From assembly GCA_012841375.1 (NCBI GenBank), contig DUUV01000102.1, positions 1 through 32,473 on the forward strand: a stretch of DNA of 32,473 nucleotides, given 5' to 3'. Origin of the DNA: Candidatus Fermentithermobacillaceae bacterium. Lineage in GTDB: Bacteria > Bacillota > Sulfobacillia > Fermentithermobacillales > Fermentithermobacillaceae. Shown here one piece after another: positions 6,848-19,123 of the stretch (its first letter is position 1; every line of letters starts with the position of its first letter). The position numbers and the translations under genes are program-made. A model generated the notes under the pieces. That model did no database searches. It worked only from the letters and a program-made list of their open reading frames with translations, and was not told where the DNA came from.

Positions 6848-8224
6848 GTGGTATCGGCTATGGCTCGAAATCTGGAACAGGCCTGGACTGACACGCTTAC
6901 CCGCGCCGCAGCCAGACTGTCTACGCCAAGCTTCAGCTGGCTCAAAGACACAAGACCGGCGACACTCAAGGCCAACACTCTGACAGTGACCGTACCTTCT
7001 GAGTTCGCCAGAAACTGGATTGAATCTCACTACAAAGAAGATCTCATGCGGGCATGGAAAGAAACCTGGGGCTCGTCGTGTGACATCAAGTTCACGGTTG
7101 TGGCCCAGGAGAAGATGGTGGCCAGCCTCCTTTTCCCTGCCGACGCCATTGCGCCCCGTGAGAGAAGGCGCAAGAGTTCAGAAGACATCTCCCAGTACCT
7201 CCGGGGACTGAACCCGCGGTACGTATTCGAAAACTTCATCGTCGGAGCCTCCAACCGCTTCGCCCACGCCGCGGCTCTGGCGGTATCTGAGACACCTTCC
7301 AAGGTCTACAACCCGCTCTTCATCTACGGCGGAGTGGGGCTTGGCAAGACTCACCTAATGCAGGCAATCGCCCATTACGTGTTGGCACATCACCCGGCGC
7401 TTAAGGTGTGCTACGTGTCGTCTGAGACTTTTACCAACGAACTGATTTTGGCGATCCAGGAGGGCACCACCGCTGAGTTCAGGAACCGCTACCGGGGAGT
7501 TGACGTCTTGCTCATCGACGACATCCAATTCGTCGCCGGCAAGGACGCCACCCAAGAAGAGTTCTTCCACACTTTCGACGCGCTCCACCAGGCCACCAAG
7601 CAGATCATAATCTCTTCGGACAGGCCTCCCAAGGAAATATCAACTCTGGAGGAGAGGCTGCGGACCAGATTTGAATGGGGCCTCATCTGCGATATTCAGC
7701 CCCCGGACATTGAGACAAGGATGGCCATCCTCCGCAAAAAAGCCGAGATAGAGGGCAGAGAGGTTCCAATCGAGGTGTGCCAGTACATAGCCGAGCGGAT
7801 CCCCAGCAACATCCGGGAACTGGAGGGGGCGCTCATCCGCGTCTTGGCTTTTACCGGTCTCCAGAAAAGACCGCTGACCGTCGAGGTTACCAAAGAAGTG
7901 CTTCACGATCTGTTGCCCGATAGAAGACCCGTCCCTATCACCGTCGACATGATCAAGAAGGTGGTCGCGGAGCACTACAGCATCGATTTGGCTGACTTCT
8001 CGGCCAAGCGCCGCACTCGCAATGTGGCGTTTCCCAGGCAAGTTGCCATGTATCTCTGCCGGAAGCTGACCGATTCGTCTTTACCCCGGATAGGTGAGCA
8101 GTTCGGCGGAAGAGACCATACGACCGTCCTCCATGCGTGCGATAAGGTTGACACCCAGAGAAAAGCCAATCCTGACCTGGAGGAGACGCTCAATACTCTC
8201 ATCGCCAAGATCAAAGAGGCGTAG
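6848..8224 (+). CDS. dnaA: Chromosomal replication initiator protein DnaA
   Basis: DnaA binds DnaA boxes, forms an ATP-dependent filament and opens the origin. The 458-residue protein shows domain I at the N-terminus (LEQAWTDTLTRAA...SWLKDT) and an AAA+ domain with Walker A GGVGLGKTH at 161-169 and Walker B LLIDD at 221-225. The C-terminal helix-turn-helix contains GGRDHTTVLHACDKV. The start is uncertain: GTG at 6848 has no clear ribosome-binding site, while ATG at 6860 (MARNLEQAW) has GGTGG about 9 nt upstream. It is the first rightward gene, flanked on both sides by DnaA boxes. Confidence 0.96.
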   Translation: MVSAMARNLEQAWTDTLTRAAARLSTPSFSWLKDTRPATLKANTLTVTVPSEFARNWIESHYKEDLMRAWKETWGSSCDIKFTVVAQEKMVASLLFPADAIAPRERRRKSSEDISQYLRGLNPRYVFENFIVGASNRFAHAAALAVSETPSKVYNPLFIYGGVGLGKTHLMQAIAHYVLAHHPALKVCYVSSETFTNELILAIQEGTTAEFRNRYRGVDVLLIDDIQFVAGKDATQEEFFHTFDALHQATKQIIISSDRPPKEISTLEERLRTRFEWGLICDIQPPDIETRMAILRKKAEIEGREVPIEVCQYIAERIPSNIRELEGALIRVLAFTGLQKRPLTVEVTKEVLHDLLPDRRPVPITVDMIKKVVAEHYSIDLADFSAKRRTRNVAFPRQVAMYLCRKLTDSSLPRIGEQFGGRDHTTVLHACDKVDTQRKANPDLEETLNTLIAKIKEA

Positions 8225-8482
8225 GTCGTCAGCTATGTCCTGTGCAAAAGCCTGTGGAACGACACTTACTTCCCTGTTGACAAGCTGTGAACAGGCAGTC
8301 ACGCTGCCTCTCTCGTGCGGACTTGTCCACATGCGTCCACAGTCCGTCCACAACACATCGTGGATGGAGGGAATTGCCTTTACCTGGACGAATAGAGGTT
8401 ATCAATAATTACACAGCGCCTACTGCTACTGCTGTTTGAGAGATATACACAGCTCAAATAGATATAGAAAGGGGAACCTTTC
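8225..8482. other. oriC: Predicted replication origin (dnaA-dnaN gap)
   Basis: This 258-bp gap without genes holds phased DnaA boxes (8323-8352) and several weaker box-like sites: 8241-8249 TGTGCAAAA and 8286-8294 TGTGAACAG. It then holds the order known from the Bacillus subtilis unwinding element: a box-like ACACA at 8411-8415, a GC step (GCGCC) and triplets CTA-CTG-CTA-CTG-CTG at 8420-8434. A 9-bp inverted repeat with one mismatch (8432-8440 and 8453-8461) surrounds ATATACACA. Leading-strand gene polarity switches between rpmH and dnaA, which agrees with an origin here. Confidence 0.8.
8323..8352 (+). promoter_or_regulatory. Three helically phased DnaA-type boxes
   Basis: TTGTCCACA (8323-8331), GCGTCCACA (8333-8341) and CCGTCCACA (8344-8352) share TCCACA and start 10 and 11 bp apart, close to one helical turn. 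The first is a standard GC-rich-genome DnaA box; the other two keep only the core. Same-face, same-direction boxes suit DnaA filament assembly towards the triplets at 8420. Confidence 0.75.
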
Positions 8483-9634
8483 ATGAACGTAACAATCTCA
8501 AGAGACCGTCTCCAATGGCTGGTCCAAACAGCGTCACGACCCATTCCCGCAAGGACCACTTTCAGTTCGATCAAGGGTTGCCTTCTGGAGTGCACCTCGG
8601 ATAGCCTTATCCTTTCCGGAACCAACCTTGATTGGGGAGTAAGGGTTTCTTCAGAAGCAGACGTGCGTTCTTCCGGTTCCCTCGTGGTGTCTTCAAAGAT
8701 ACTGGAAGACGTAGTGAGGACGCTCTCCACACCGGAAGTAACGCTTTCTCTCGATGAATCCGCTTGGGCCTTGACGGTCAAGTCGGGAGCATCGGAGATG
8801 GTCCTAAACGCCATCCCTGCCGACGATTTTCCGAAGTGGCCGGCGAGCCCAGACGGGCAAGAAATAGAAATCGACGGCCAGTTGTTCCGCAATCTCGTAA
8901 AGATAGGGGCTACCTGTGCCGTGTCAAACCCCGCGAGGCCTTTGTGGGGTGCGTGTCTCATCGAATTCAAGGACGGCAAAATGATAGCCGTAAGCACCGA
9001 CCAATTCGCTCTATCAAGGGCCAGGGCGGATGTGGAAGCCGATGAATGCCGCGCCATAATGTCGGCAACCATCCTGCAGGACATCGCCCGGCTGACAGAT
9101 ACCGCCGGCGGATCCAAAGTCAAGGTGAAGATATCTGACAACCACGCCTACTTCACGACGGATGACGTGTCTTGTTTCTCCCGGCTCATAGAGGGGCAGT
9201 ACTATGCATATGAACAGGTTATCCCCAGACAGTTCGTATCTTCGGTGCGCGTCCCCACTGAGGCCCTCATGCGGGCGGCATCCCGCGCGGCGATCGTGGC
9301 CTCGGAGGAAGACCGGGCTATGAGGATGATTGTCAAGAAAGAGAACGGGACACTCACGGTAAAGGCCGGCTCTCCCGACCGCGGGCGGATGGAGGAGGAC
9401 CTACCGGCCATCGTCGAAGGCGATTCGATAGAGATTTGGGTGCAACACAAGTACATTCTCCAGGCCCTCGGGAAGATCGGGTCGACCGAAACCTTCCTGG
9501 GTATGTCGGGTCAAGTGAGCGCTATGAAAGTTGAGCCCGTTCCGGAGAAAGACCCGGAGACAGAGGCAGAGGATGACAAGGTCGAAGCAGCGTACGTGAT
9601 TATGCCCATGTCGAGTCCGAGAGGAGCTTTCTGA
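8483..9634 (+). CDS. dnaN: DNA polymerase III sliding clamp (beta subunit)
   Basis: DnaN forms the ring-shaped dimer that tethers DNA polymerase III to DNA. The sequence matches the three-domain clamp throughout: MNVTISRDRLQWLVQTASRP at the start, PADDFPKWP in the first domain, and RPLWGACLIEF and STDQFALSRAR in the second. The terminal strand YVIMPM is present. At 383 residues it is slightly longer than usual because of an acidic insert (EKDPETEAEDDK) just before the last strand and a short tail (SSPRGAF). ATG at 8483 follows AAAGGGG by about 8 nt. RecF starts 4 bp after its stop. Confidence 0.96.
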   Translation: MNVTISRDRLQWLVQTASRPIPARTTFSSIKGCLLECTSDSLILSGTNLDWGVRVSSEADVRSSGSLVVSSKILEDVVRTLSTPEVTLSLDESAWALTVKSGASEMVLNAIPADDFPKWPASPDGQEIEIDGQLFRNLVKIGATCAVSNPARPLWGACLIEFKDGKMIAVSTDQFALSRARADVEADECRAIMSATILQDIARLTDTAGGSKVKVKISDNHAYFTTDDVSCFSRLIEGQYYAYEQVIPRQFVSSVRVPTEALMRAASRAAIVASEEDRAMRMIVKKENGTLTVKAGSPDRGRMEEDLPAIVEGDSIEIWVQHKYILQALGKIGSTETFLGMSGQVSAMKVEPVPEKDPETEAEDDKVEAAYVIMPMSSPRGAF

Positions 9635-9638
9635 CGCA

Positions 9639-10769
9639 GTGAACATATCGTTCCTGCTTCTTAGGGACTTTCGGAACTATCGCCATCTTGAACTCACGCT
9701 TAAGCCGGGAGTCTCCTTGTTTTTCGGCCGGAACGCGTCGGGGAAAACCAACCTCTTAGAGGCCTGTTATTACTTGTCTTCACTTAACTCGGTAAGGGCC
9801 GAACGCGACTACGACCTGGCTCGTTGGGGGACCCCGGGGTTCAGCGTGGGGTGCAGGGTAGACCACAACGGAAGCGCCAAGACGATCAAGGTCCAAGTCA
9901 GAGTAGAGCCGGCGCTCCGGAGAAAGATCACCGTGGAAGATGTGGCAGTGCGGAGAAGCGACCTGGTCCGGGTGCTCCCGTCAGTGTACTTTTCACCTGA
10001 TGACCTTTACATGGTGAAACGTGGCTCGGCCCTCAGGAGGAAGTTTCTCGACTCGTTATTGGGGAGGATCGATCCCGAGTACAGCCGCCAGCTCACCAGG
10101 TATCAGGACGCCGTGAGCCGCAGGAACAGTGTCCTCAAGAAGATACGGATGGGCTCCGAGTGGCGTACGACCTTGGAACCTCTCGACTGCATCTTAGTGG
10201 AGTCAGGGTCTGTGGTACTGGCAAAAAGGTTGGCAGCCATGCCGGACCTACGGAGGGAAGTTTCTGAGACCTATAGGTTCATTTCCGGACGGCCGTGCGA
10301 TGTAGTTTACGCCGCATCCATAGGCGAGAGCCTTCAAGAGGACCATACCGTCCGGGATATCGCGAGGCAATTTGAAGAACGCCTGGCGTCTCTCAGGGAA
10401 GAAGAAACCGTCAGGGGTATGACGTTGTCGGGCCCTCACCGGGACGATATTGTCCTCAGGCTTGACGGAAAGGCAATCAGGTACTTCGGCTCGCAAGGAG
10501 AACAGCGCAGCGCGGCCCTTGCGCTGAAGATGGCCGAGTCGAAGATGCTGGAGGCTGTCTTCGGCAGGCATCCTGTGCTCCTTCTGGATGACGTGTTCTC
10601 TGAACTGGACGAAGAGAGACGGAATAGGGTGCTCTCCCTCTGTGATTTCGGACATCAGATCCTTATGACGTCGACTGACCCGATTAAGAGCATGGTGCCG
10701 CGTGTGGCTGAGTTCCTGGTCGGCGGCGGCACCGTCGAACCCTGCGGGGAGGGGTTGAGGCGTGAGTAA
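9639..10769 (+). CDS. recF: DNA replication and repair protein RecF
   Basis: RecF is an SMC-like ATPase that acts with RecO and RecR to load RecA at gaps. The 376-residue protein has Walker A GRNASGKT at 30-37, the ABC signature LSGPHRDD from residue 263, and Walker B LLLDDVFSELDEE near 313. The start is GTG at 9639, 4 bp after dnaN. Unlike the Bacillus subtilis order, no small S4-domain gene (yaaA/rlbA) lies between dnaN and recF. The end overlaps the next gene by 8 bp. Confidence 0.95.
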   Translation: MNISFLLLRDFRNYRHLELTLKPGVSLFFGRNASGKTNLLEACYYLSSLNSVRAERDYDLARWGTPGFSVGCRVDHNGSAKTIKVQVRVEPALRRKITVEDVAVRRSDLVRVLPSVYFSPDDLYMVKRGSALRRKFLDSLLGRIDPEYSRQLTRYQDAVSRRNSVLKKIRMGSEWRTTLEPLDCILVESGSVVLAKRLAAMPDLRREVSETYRFISGRPCDVVYAASIGESLQEDHTVRDIARQFEERLASLREEETVRGMTLSGPHRDDIVLRLDGKAIRYFGSQGEQRSAALALKMAESKMLEAVFGRHPVLLLDDVFSELDEERRNRVLSLCDFGHQILMTSTDPIKSMVPRVAEFLVGGGTVEPCGEGLRRE

Positions 10770-11639
10770 GCGCGGCACCGGCGGGGCGGGCGTGGCTCCC
10801 GTCGCGCAGGTCCTCCAGAAGTCTTTGACCAACCTGGGCCTTCTCAAGAAGATGAGGAGATATCAGGTTTTCTCTGTATGGCCCAAGGTCGTAGGGGATA
10901 TCGCGCGTCACGCGAAACCAAGAAGGTTGGCCGGAGACGTGTTGTATGTGGCGACCGCCTCATCCGCTTGGTCACAGGAGCTCACCTTCATGCGCCAGAG
11001 TATCCTCGATAAGCTCAAGACCGCCCTCCAAGGCGAGTATGTCCGGGAAATACGTTTCTCAGAACATCTATGGGACCCTACCGAGCTCGAAAACGGCACC
11101 GCCGTAGACCTTCCGCTGATGGCCAAAGGCGAGGGCGAAGCCGCCATGGACGCCATTCCTGACCGGCAGCTCGCTCACTATGCCAAGCGGTTCTGTTCCA
11201 TAATGGCCAGGCGCAAGGTGTATCTCTTGAGAAAGGGATACGTTAGGTGCGCAAGATGCGGGTGCCTATATCCTTCCGCTAAGCGAGAATGCCCTTTTTG
11301 CGCAGTGGAACGGGAATGGAGAGCCAGGCGAAGAGCCATAGCTATCCTCGAAAAGGCTCCTCACCTGCCTGACGAAGAGGTCCAGAGTCTCATCGGCTCT
11401 GTTTGCCTGGAGCCGGTCCGGTCGGCAAGGCGGGAACTGGAGTCGAGATGCCTTACCATAGCGAGGAGCGCTCTTAATGCCGATGGGAAATGGGCCGCGG
11501 TAGACAGGAACGAGATTACCGGGGCCATCGAGAAGATGGCAGCCCTAAGGTCCCTGAAGCCCGCCGCTGACATGACGGCTCACGAGATTGAAAAGGCAGT
11601 AGGCAAGCGGCTCTTCCTCGCTGCGAAGAGGGGTAGCCA

Positions 11640-13855
<2,216 letters not shown>

Positions 13856-13865
13856 GAGGCCCGCC

Positions 13866-16292
13866 ATGGCAGAAGAAAACACCAGAGTAGTCCCGACACC
13901 AATAGAAGAGGAAATGCGGAGGTCGTACATTGACTACTCGATGAGCGTCATCGTCTCGCGAGCTCTCCCCGACGTTCGCGACGGGCTTAAGCCGGTGCAG
14001 AGGCGGATCATCTACGCCATGGACGAGCTCGCCTTACGCCATGACAAACCCCATAAAAAATCAGCCAGAATCGTCGGCGAGACCATGGGTAAGTACCATC
14101 CCCACGGGGAGTCGGCCATCTATGACGCCATCGTCAGGATGGCTCAGCCGTTCAACATGCGTTACCCGCTGGTTGACGGGCACGGCAACTTTGGATCGGT
14201 CGACGGTGACCCGGCGGCCGCCCAGAGGTATACCGAGGCGCGCCTGACTGCTCTTGCAGAAGAGCTGCTCACCGACATCGACAAGGATACGGTAGATTGG
14301 CTGCCCAACTTCGATGACAGCCTGCAGGAACCTGCGGTACTCCCGGCCCGCATCCCTAACCTTTTGGTGAACGGTTCGGCGGGGATCGCCGTAGGCATGG
14401 CGACCAATATCCCGCCCCATAACTTGAACGAAGTGATCGAGGCACTGAACGTCCTTATCGACAGGCCCGACGCGACGGTCGAGGAGCTCATGCAGCATGT
14501 CAAGGGACCCGACTTTCCGACAGGTGCCCTCATCATAGGCAACGACGCCATCAAGTCTCTCTACACGACCGGCCGGGGAATCCTGACTCTTCGCGCCCGA
14601 ACGCAGATCGAGAGGGAGAAGAACGGCAAGCAGGCCATCATTGTTGATGAGCTGCCTTACCAGGTGAATAAGGCCAGACTAATCGAGTCCATAGCCAACC
14701 TGGTCCGCGATAAGAAAGTCCAGGGAGTGACGGACCTCCGCGACGAAAGCGACAAGAACGAGGGCCTCAGGGTTGTCATTGAGGTCAGGCGGGACGTCGA
14801 TCCCGAGGTGGTCCTTAACCAGCTCTTCAAACATACCAGCCTTCAGACAAGCTTTGGCGGTATCTTGCTTGCCCTGGTAGACGGGCGCCCAGAGGTCCTG
14901 ACACTGAAGTCGATGCTCTGGAACTACATACTGCACCGCAAGGATGTCGTGGTAAGGCGGACCAAGTACGAACTGCGAAAGGCCGAGGAAAGAGCACATA
15001 TCCTGGCCGGCCTTGTGATAGCCCTGGATAATCTGGATGAGGTAATCGCCCTCATCAGGGCATCGGAGAATCGCGAACAGGCCCAGAAAGGCCTAATGGA
15101 GAGCTTTGGTCTCGACCAGGTACAAGCCAATGCCATCCTGGAGATGAGGCTTGAGCGCCTTACCAGGCTCGAGCGGGGCAAGATTGTGGAGGAACGTCAG
15201 AGACTGCTCAAAGAGATTGAGTACCTGAGGGCTGTTCTCTCGTCTGAGCGCATGGTGATGGGCATCGTCAAGAAGGAACTGGGCGATGTGAGGAAGTCTT
15301 TCGGAGATGCCCGCCGCACGCGCATCATCGAGCACGTGGGCGACATAAGCGAAGACGAGCTCATTATCGAGGAAGAGGTCACCGTCCTTCTCACCAATCT
15401 CGGGTTCATCAAGAGGATGCCCTTGACCGCGTACCGCAGCCAGAGAAGGGGCGGTATGGGGGCCAGCGCCATCCAGACCCGGGAAGAAGACTGGGTCGAG
15501 AAGGTAGTTGTGGCCACCACTCGCGAGTCGCTTCTCCTCTTTACCACTGAAGGAAAGGCGTACTGGCTGAAGGTCTACGACATACCTGAAGCCTCAAAGC
15601 AGGCAAAAGGGTATCTCGTTTCCCGCCTAGTGCAACTGGCCGAGAATGAGAGGGTAACGGCCATGATCCCCGTAAAGGCCGACTCTGAAGGAGACCTCTT
15701 CTTCATTACGGCCAAGGGGATATGTAAGCGTACTCCAATCTCCGAGTTCGCTTCCTACAGGAAGTCGGGTCTCCGGGCCTTGAACTTGCGGGAAGGGGAC
15801 ACTCTCATTCAAGTCCGCATGGTGCGGGACGACGACGAGGAGATCCTCATGGCCACCGATAGGGGGAAGGCCATTCGTTTCAGGGTGAGCGACGTCCGCC
15901 CAATGGGTCGAGTCGCCGCAGGCGTGAAAGGTATCACGCTCCCCAAGGGGGATACCGTGATTGGTGCTGACGCGGTCGGTCCTGAGGGGAAGGTATTGCT
16001 CGTCAGCGCCTATGGCTATGGAAAGATGACCGACGTGTCTGATTTCCCGCTCCACCGGAGAGGCGGGTCGGGCGTGATTGCGATGAAGACCGGCGAAAAG
16101 AGCGGACCGTTGGCCGTCATGCGGATCATCACAAGAGAGGACGAGATCCTGCTCCTCACCGCGGAGGGAACTGCGATACGGACCCTTATCTCCCAGATAA
16201 AGGTGCTTCGCAGGGCGTCTCTCGGTGTGAGGTTGATGAAAGTTGAGCCCCCCGATAGACTGGTTGCCTGCAGCGTCTTTGAAGGTGACTGA
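13866..16292 (+). CDS. gyrA: DNA gyrase subunit A
   Basis: GyrA breaks and rejoins DNA in the gyrase tetramer. The catalytic tyrosine is Tyr122 in [11 protein letters not shown]. The quinolone-resistance region [13 protein letters not shown] has Ser83 and Asp87, numbering identical to E. coli, so no classical resistance change is visible. The 808-residue length is normal. The C-terminal beta-pinwheel begins with the GyrA box, here QRRGGMG at 526-532, with Met where Arg or Lys is usual. ATG at 13866 has GGAGG 6 nt upstream. Six bases separate its stop from the archease gene, which implies co-transcription. Confidence 0.97.
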   Translation: MAEENTRVVPTPIEEEMRRSYIDYSMSVIVSRALPDVRDGLKPVQRRIIYAMDELALRHDKPHKKSARIVGETMGKYHPHGESAIYDAIVRMAQPFNMRYPLVDGHGNFGSVDGDPAAAQRYTEARLTALAEELLTDIDKDTVDWLPNFDDSLQEPAVLPARIPNLLVNGSAGIAVGMATNIPPHNLNEVIEALNVLIDRPDATVEELMQHVKGPDFPTGALIIGNDAIKSLYTTGRGILTLRARTQIEREKNGKQAIIVDELPYQVNKARLIESIANLVRDKKVQGVTDLRDESDKNEGLRVVIEVRRDVDPEVVLNQLFKHTSLQTSFGGILLALVDGRPEVLTLKSMLWNYILHRKDVVVRRTKYELRKAEERAHILAGLVIALDNLDEVIALIRASENREQAQKGLMESFGLDQVQANAILEMRLERLTRLERGKIVEERQRLLKEIEYLRAVLSSERMVMGIVKKELGDVRKSFGDARRTRIIEHVGDISEDELIIEEEVTVLLTNLGFIKRMPLTAYRSQRRGGMGASAIQTREEDWVEKVVVATTRESLLLFTTEGKAYWLKVYDIPEASKQAKGYLVSRLVQLAENERVTAMIPVKADSEGDLFFITAKGICKRTPISEFASYRKSGLRALNLREGDTLIQVRMVRDDDEEILMATDRGKAIRFRVSDVRPMGRVAAGVKGITLPKGDTVIGADAVGPEGKVLLVSAYGYGKMTDVSDFPLHRRGGSGVIAMKTGEKSGPLAVMRIITREDEILLLTAEGTAIRTLISQIKVLRRASLGVRLMKVEPPDRLVACSVFEGD

Positions 16293-16298
16293 AAAAAG

Positions 16299-16733
16299 AT
16301 GGGAGACGGGCGGGGCCGGTCGGGCTACGAGTACGCCAAGCACGTCGCGGATGTCAGGATAAGGGCGTGGGGAAGCGGGCTTGAGGAGACCCTTGTGGCC
16401 GTGACCGGTGGCCTGTGGCGATACGTACTTGGAAACGCATCCGTGCCCATCACTAGGTCGTGGGAAGTATCCGCCAGAGGACAGGACCTGGAGGACGCCC
16501 TCGTAGGTTTTCTGAACGAGCAGATATTCCTGTATGAGTCGGAAGGACTCCTACCCGCCTCGGTGAAAGACTTGAGGGTCCGGGGAGAACACGGCGCCGT
16601 ATCATTGCGCGCGCTGTTCGAAGGGTGCCTTTCCAATGAAATGCCCACCGCTCCCGAGAGACAGGTGAAGGCCGCTACTTTCCACGAACTGGTGGTAAGG
16701 CCGGAACTCATAGAAGTCACGCTGGACGTGTGA
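16299..16733 (+). CDS. Archease, RtcB cofactor
   Basis: Archease speeds up guanylylation and turnover of the RNA ligase RtcB. The 144-residue sequence has the metal-binding start of the family, His15-x2-Asp18 in KHVADVRIRAWG. It ends in an archease-like stretch with Tyr replaced by Phe: ATFHELVVRPELIEVTLDV. The middle part FLNEQIFLYESEGLLP also fits. It starts 6 bp after gyrA and ends 17 bp before rtcB, which supports both the call and a shared transcript. The ribosome-binding site is weak (GAAGGTGA), so it may be translated by coupling to gyrA. Confidence 0.88.
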   Translation: MGDGRGRSGYEYAKHVADVRIRAWGSGLEETLVAVTGGLWRYVLGNASVPITRSWEVSARGQDLEDALVGFLNEQIFLYESEGLLPASVKDLRVRGEHGAVSLRALFEGCLSNEMPTAPERQVKAATFHELVVRPELIEVTLDV

Positions 16734-16750
16734 CATGGTGAGGTGAGAAC

Positions 16751-18199
16751 ATGTCGTCAATCCGCCCGGCGCGAGACACAAAGCGCGAGTTTCACTGGAT
16801 CATTGAACCCTCCGGTTCAATGCGGGTACCAGGTGTTATCTACGCCACCCAAAGCATCATCAAGGACCTTGCAGGGACCAAAGCGCTCCAGCAGGTGGCA
16901 AACGTAGCGTGCCTTCCCGGCATCCTGGAAGGTTCATTCGCCATGCCCGACATCCATGAAGGCTACGGTTTTCCAATCGGCGGAGTAGCCGCCGTCCCTG
17001 CCGGCGATGGGTTCATCACTCCCGGAGGCATCGGGTACGACATCAATTGCGGCGTCAGGGTGCTCCTTTCGCCACTTGCTCGAGACCAGGTTCAAGGCAG
17101 GCTTCCACGGCTCGTTGAGGCATTATTCCGGAAGATTCCAAGCGGTGTGGGTAAGGAAGGCCCGATCGCCCTATCGCCGGACGACTTGGAACGGGTGTTG
17201 GTCGACGGCGCGCAGTGGGCCGTGGGCAAAGGCTACGGTTCGCGAGAAGACCTGACCCACTGCGAAGAGGGCGGCGCCATGGCGGGAGCCGACCCCGGGG
17301 CCGTGTCGGAGAGGGCCCTAAGGCGGGGGAGGAGAGGGGTCGGGACTCTGGGCTCAGGTAACCATTTCATCGAGGCAGGGGCCGTATCAGAGATATTCGA
17401 CTACGAGGCCGCGAAGGCGTTCGGGCTCTTCCCGGAGCAAGTGGTCTTTTGGGTACACTCAGGCTCCCGGGGGTTAGGACACCAGGTTTGCACCGACTAT
17501 CTGGTAACCATGCGCCACGCTGTCTCCAAGTACGGTCCTCATCTGCCGGACCGGCAGCTCGACGGCGCGCCCCTTTCGTCGCCTGAAGGGCGCAAGTATT
17601 TCTCGGCCATGGCCGCCGCAGCCAACTACGCCTGGGCAAACCGCCAGGTCCTTGCCCATTATGTACGCCAGGTAGCCTGTGAGGTTTTCCCGGAAATAGG
17701 CGGGGAAGAGAACCTGCCCCTTCTCTATGACGTTGCCCACAACATAGGAAAGCTGGAGCGACACACGATTGGCGGCCGCGAGATGATGGTCTTGGTGCAC
17801 AGGAAAGGGGCAACGCGCGCTTTCCCTCCCGGCCACCCCGACATCCCCGAAGGATTTCGTACTGTCGGCCAGCCCGTGCTCGTGCCGGGCGACATGGGTC
17901 GGGCGTCTTACATCCTGAGCGGCACGCAAGAAGCAATGGGTCTGTCGTTTGGTTCTGCCTGCCATGGGGCAGGGAGGGCCAAGTCCCGGGCCGAAGCGAG
18001 AAGAGACTTGTCCCCCGAAGCGCTGCAAGGAGAGCTCAGGCAGAAGGGAATCCATGTGAGGTCAGCTTCTCTGAAGGGGCTTGTGGAGGAGGCGCCTTCG
18101 GCCTACAAAGATGTGGATGAAGTTGTCGCGGCCACTCACGGTGCCGGTTTGGCGAAGAAGGTAGCCAAGCTTAGACCGCTGGCAGTGATAAAAGGATAA
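16751..18199 (+). CDS. rtcB: RNA-splicing ligase RtcB
   Basis: RtcB is a manganese- and GTP-dependent ligase that joins RNA 2',3'-cyclic phosphate (or 3'-phosphate) ends to 5'-hydroxyl ends in tRNA splicing or RNA repair. Key residues are visible: MPDIHEGYGFPIGGVAA, then GGIGYDINCGVRVL with metal-binding Cys100, VHSGSRGLGHQV, and the guanylylated His405 in GSACHGAGR. The 482-residue length is that of the long archaeal-type form. It is preceded by archease and followed by mtnP. With no intron-containing tRNA in the window, RNA repair is the likelier use. ATG at 16751 follows GGTGAGG. Confidence 0.95.
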   Translation: MSSIRPARDTKREFHWIIEPSGSMRVPGVIYATQSIIKDLAGTKALQQVANVACLPGILEGSFAMPDIHEGYGFPIGGVAAVPAGDGFITPGGIGYDINCGVRVLLSPLARDQVQGRLPRLVEALFRKIPSGVGKEGPIALSPDDLERVLVDGAQWAVGKGYGSREDLTHCEEGGAMAGADPGAVSERALRRGRRGVGTLGSGNHFIEAGAVSEIFDYEAAKAFGLFPEQVVFWVHSGSRGLGHQVCTDYLVTMRHAVSKYGPHLPDRQLDGAPLSSPEGRKYFSAMAAAANYAWANRQVLAHYVRQVACEVFPEIGGEENLPLLYDVAHNIGKLERHTIGGREMMVLVHRKGATRAFPPGHPDIPEGFRTVGQPVLVPGDMGRASYILSGTQEAMGLSFGSACHGAGRAKSRAEARRDLSPEALQGELRQKGIHVRSASLKGLVEEAPSAYKDVDEVVAATHGAGLAKKVAKLRPLAVIKG

Positions 18200-18275
18200 G
18201 AGGACGCGCGGCCGAGGTGAAGTCTTCCCTGCCGTGTCACGTCTCAGAATTAAGGAATGGAGGAGGGGAAAGGAG

Positions 18276-19076
18276 ATGGAACGTTCGGCCGAGATCGCCG
18301 TCATTGGCGGCACCGGGTTCTACAAACTCCTTGAAGAGGCTCAAGAAGTCAAAGTCGATACGCCGTTTGGGGCTCCCAGCGACCTTATTTCCTTGGGCAG
18401 CATCGCCGGTAGAAGGGTGGCGTTCTTGCCCCGCCACGGCAGACACCACCAGTTTCCCCCCCACATGATCAACTACAGGGCGAACATATGGGCCCTCAGA
18501 GAACTAGGCGTCCAGCGGATCATTGGTCCTTGTGCGGCGGGCAGCCTGCAGCCCGAGGCAAAACCCGGCGATTTCGTGATCTGCGACCAGTTCGTCGACC
18601 GCACGACAGGCCGGAAGGATACCTTTTACGATGGGCCCAGGGCGATACATATCAGCTCGGCGGAGCCATATTGCCGGGAAATGCGAAGCGTTGCGATTCA
18701 GGCCGCCGGGACGCTGGACCTGCCGTTTCACCCCTCCGGTACCATGGTGGTCATCCAGGGTCCCAGGTTCTCTACCAAGGCCGAGTCCCGGTGGTTTTCG
18801 TCTCTAGGGTGGAAGGTAATCAACATGACCGGCTATCCCGAGGCGGTCTTGGCCAGGGAACTGGGCATGTGTTACCTGAACGTCTCTCTGATCACCGACT
18901 ACGACGCGGGACTTGAGGGCAGGGAGGATGTAGCTGCCGTAACTCAAGACGAAGTCGTAAGGGTGTTCCTGGAACATAACGAGCACCTGAAGCGCCTTAT
19001 CGGGAAGATCGTTGAGGCCCTTCCACCTGCCCGTGGCTGCTCGTGCGAGGAGGACTTGCGGAGAGCGAAGCCCTAG
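18276..19076 (+). CDS. mtnP: S-methyl-5'-thioadenosine phosphorylase
   Basis: MtnP splits methylthioadenosine with phosphate into adenine and methylthioribose-1-phosphate, the first step of methionine salvage. The 266-residue protein has the phosphate loop GGTGFY at 11-16, RHGRHHQFPPHMINYRANIW from residue 53, GPRFSTKAESRWF, and NMTGYPEA from Asn183. The later ITDYDAG keeps the Asp residues linked with 6-aminopurine preference, which favours MTA phosphorylase over a guanosine or inosine type. ATG at 18276 has AGGAGG 9 nt upstream; a GTG at 18234 would add 14 poorly matching residues. mtnA, the next pathway gene, follows after 47 bp. Confidence 0.9.
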   Translation: MERSAEIAVIGGTGFYKLLEEAQEVKVDTPFGAPSDLISLGSIAGRRVAFLPRHGRHHQFPPHMINYRANIWALRELGVQRIIGPCAAGSLQPEAKPGDFVICDQFVDRTTGRKDTFYDGPRAIHISSAEPYCREMRSVAIQAAGTLDLPFHPSGTMVVIQGPRFSTKAESRWFSSLGWKVINMTGYPEAVLARELGMCYLNVSLITDYDAGLEGREDVAAVTQDEVVRVFLEHNEHLKRLIGKIVEALPPARGCSCEEDLRRAKP

Positions 19077-19123
19077 GGTATTTGCGGGGAGACCGGTGGA
19101 CTCCGGCGTTGGAGGTGGCATAG

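Noticed and set aside
8380-9141. Minus-strand open frame opposite dnaN (253 codons)
   Set aside because: It is antisense to a firm dnaN match and has serine-rich, featureless sequence; a by-product of dnaN codon use.
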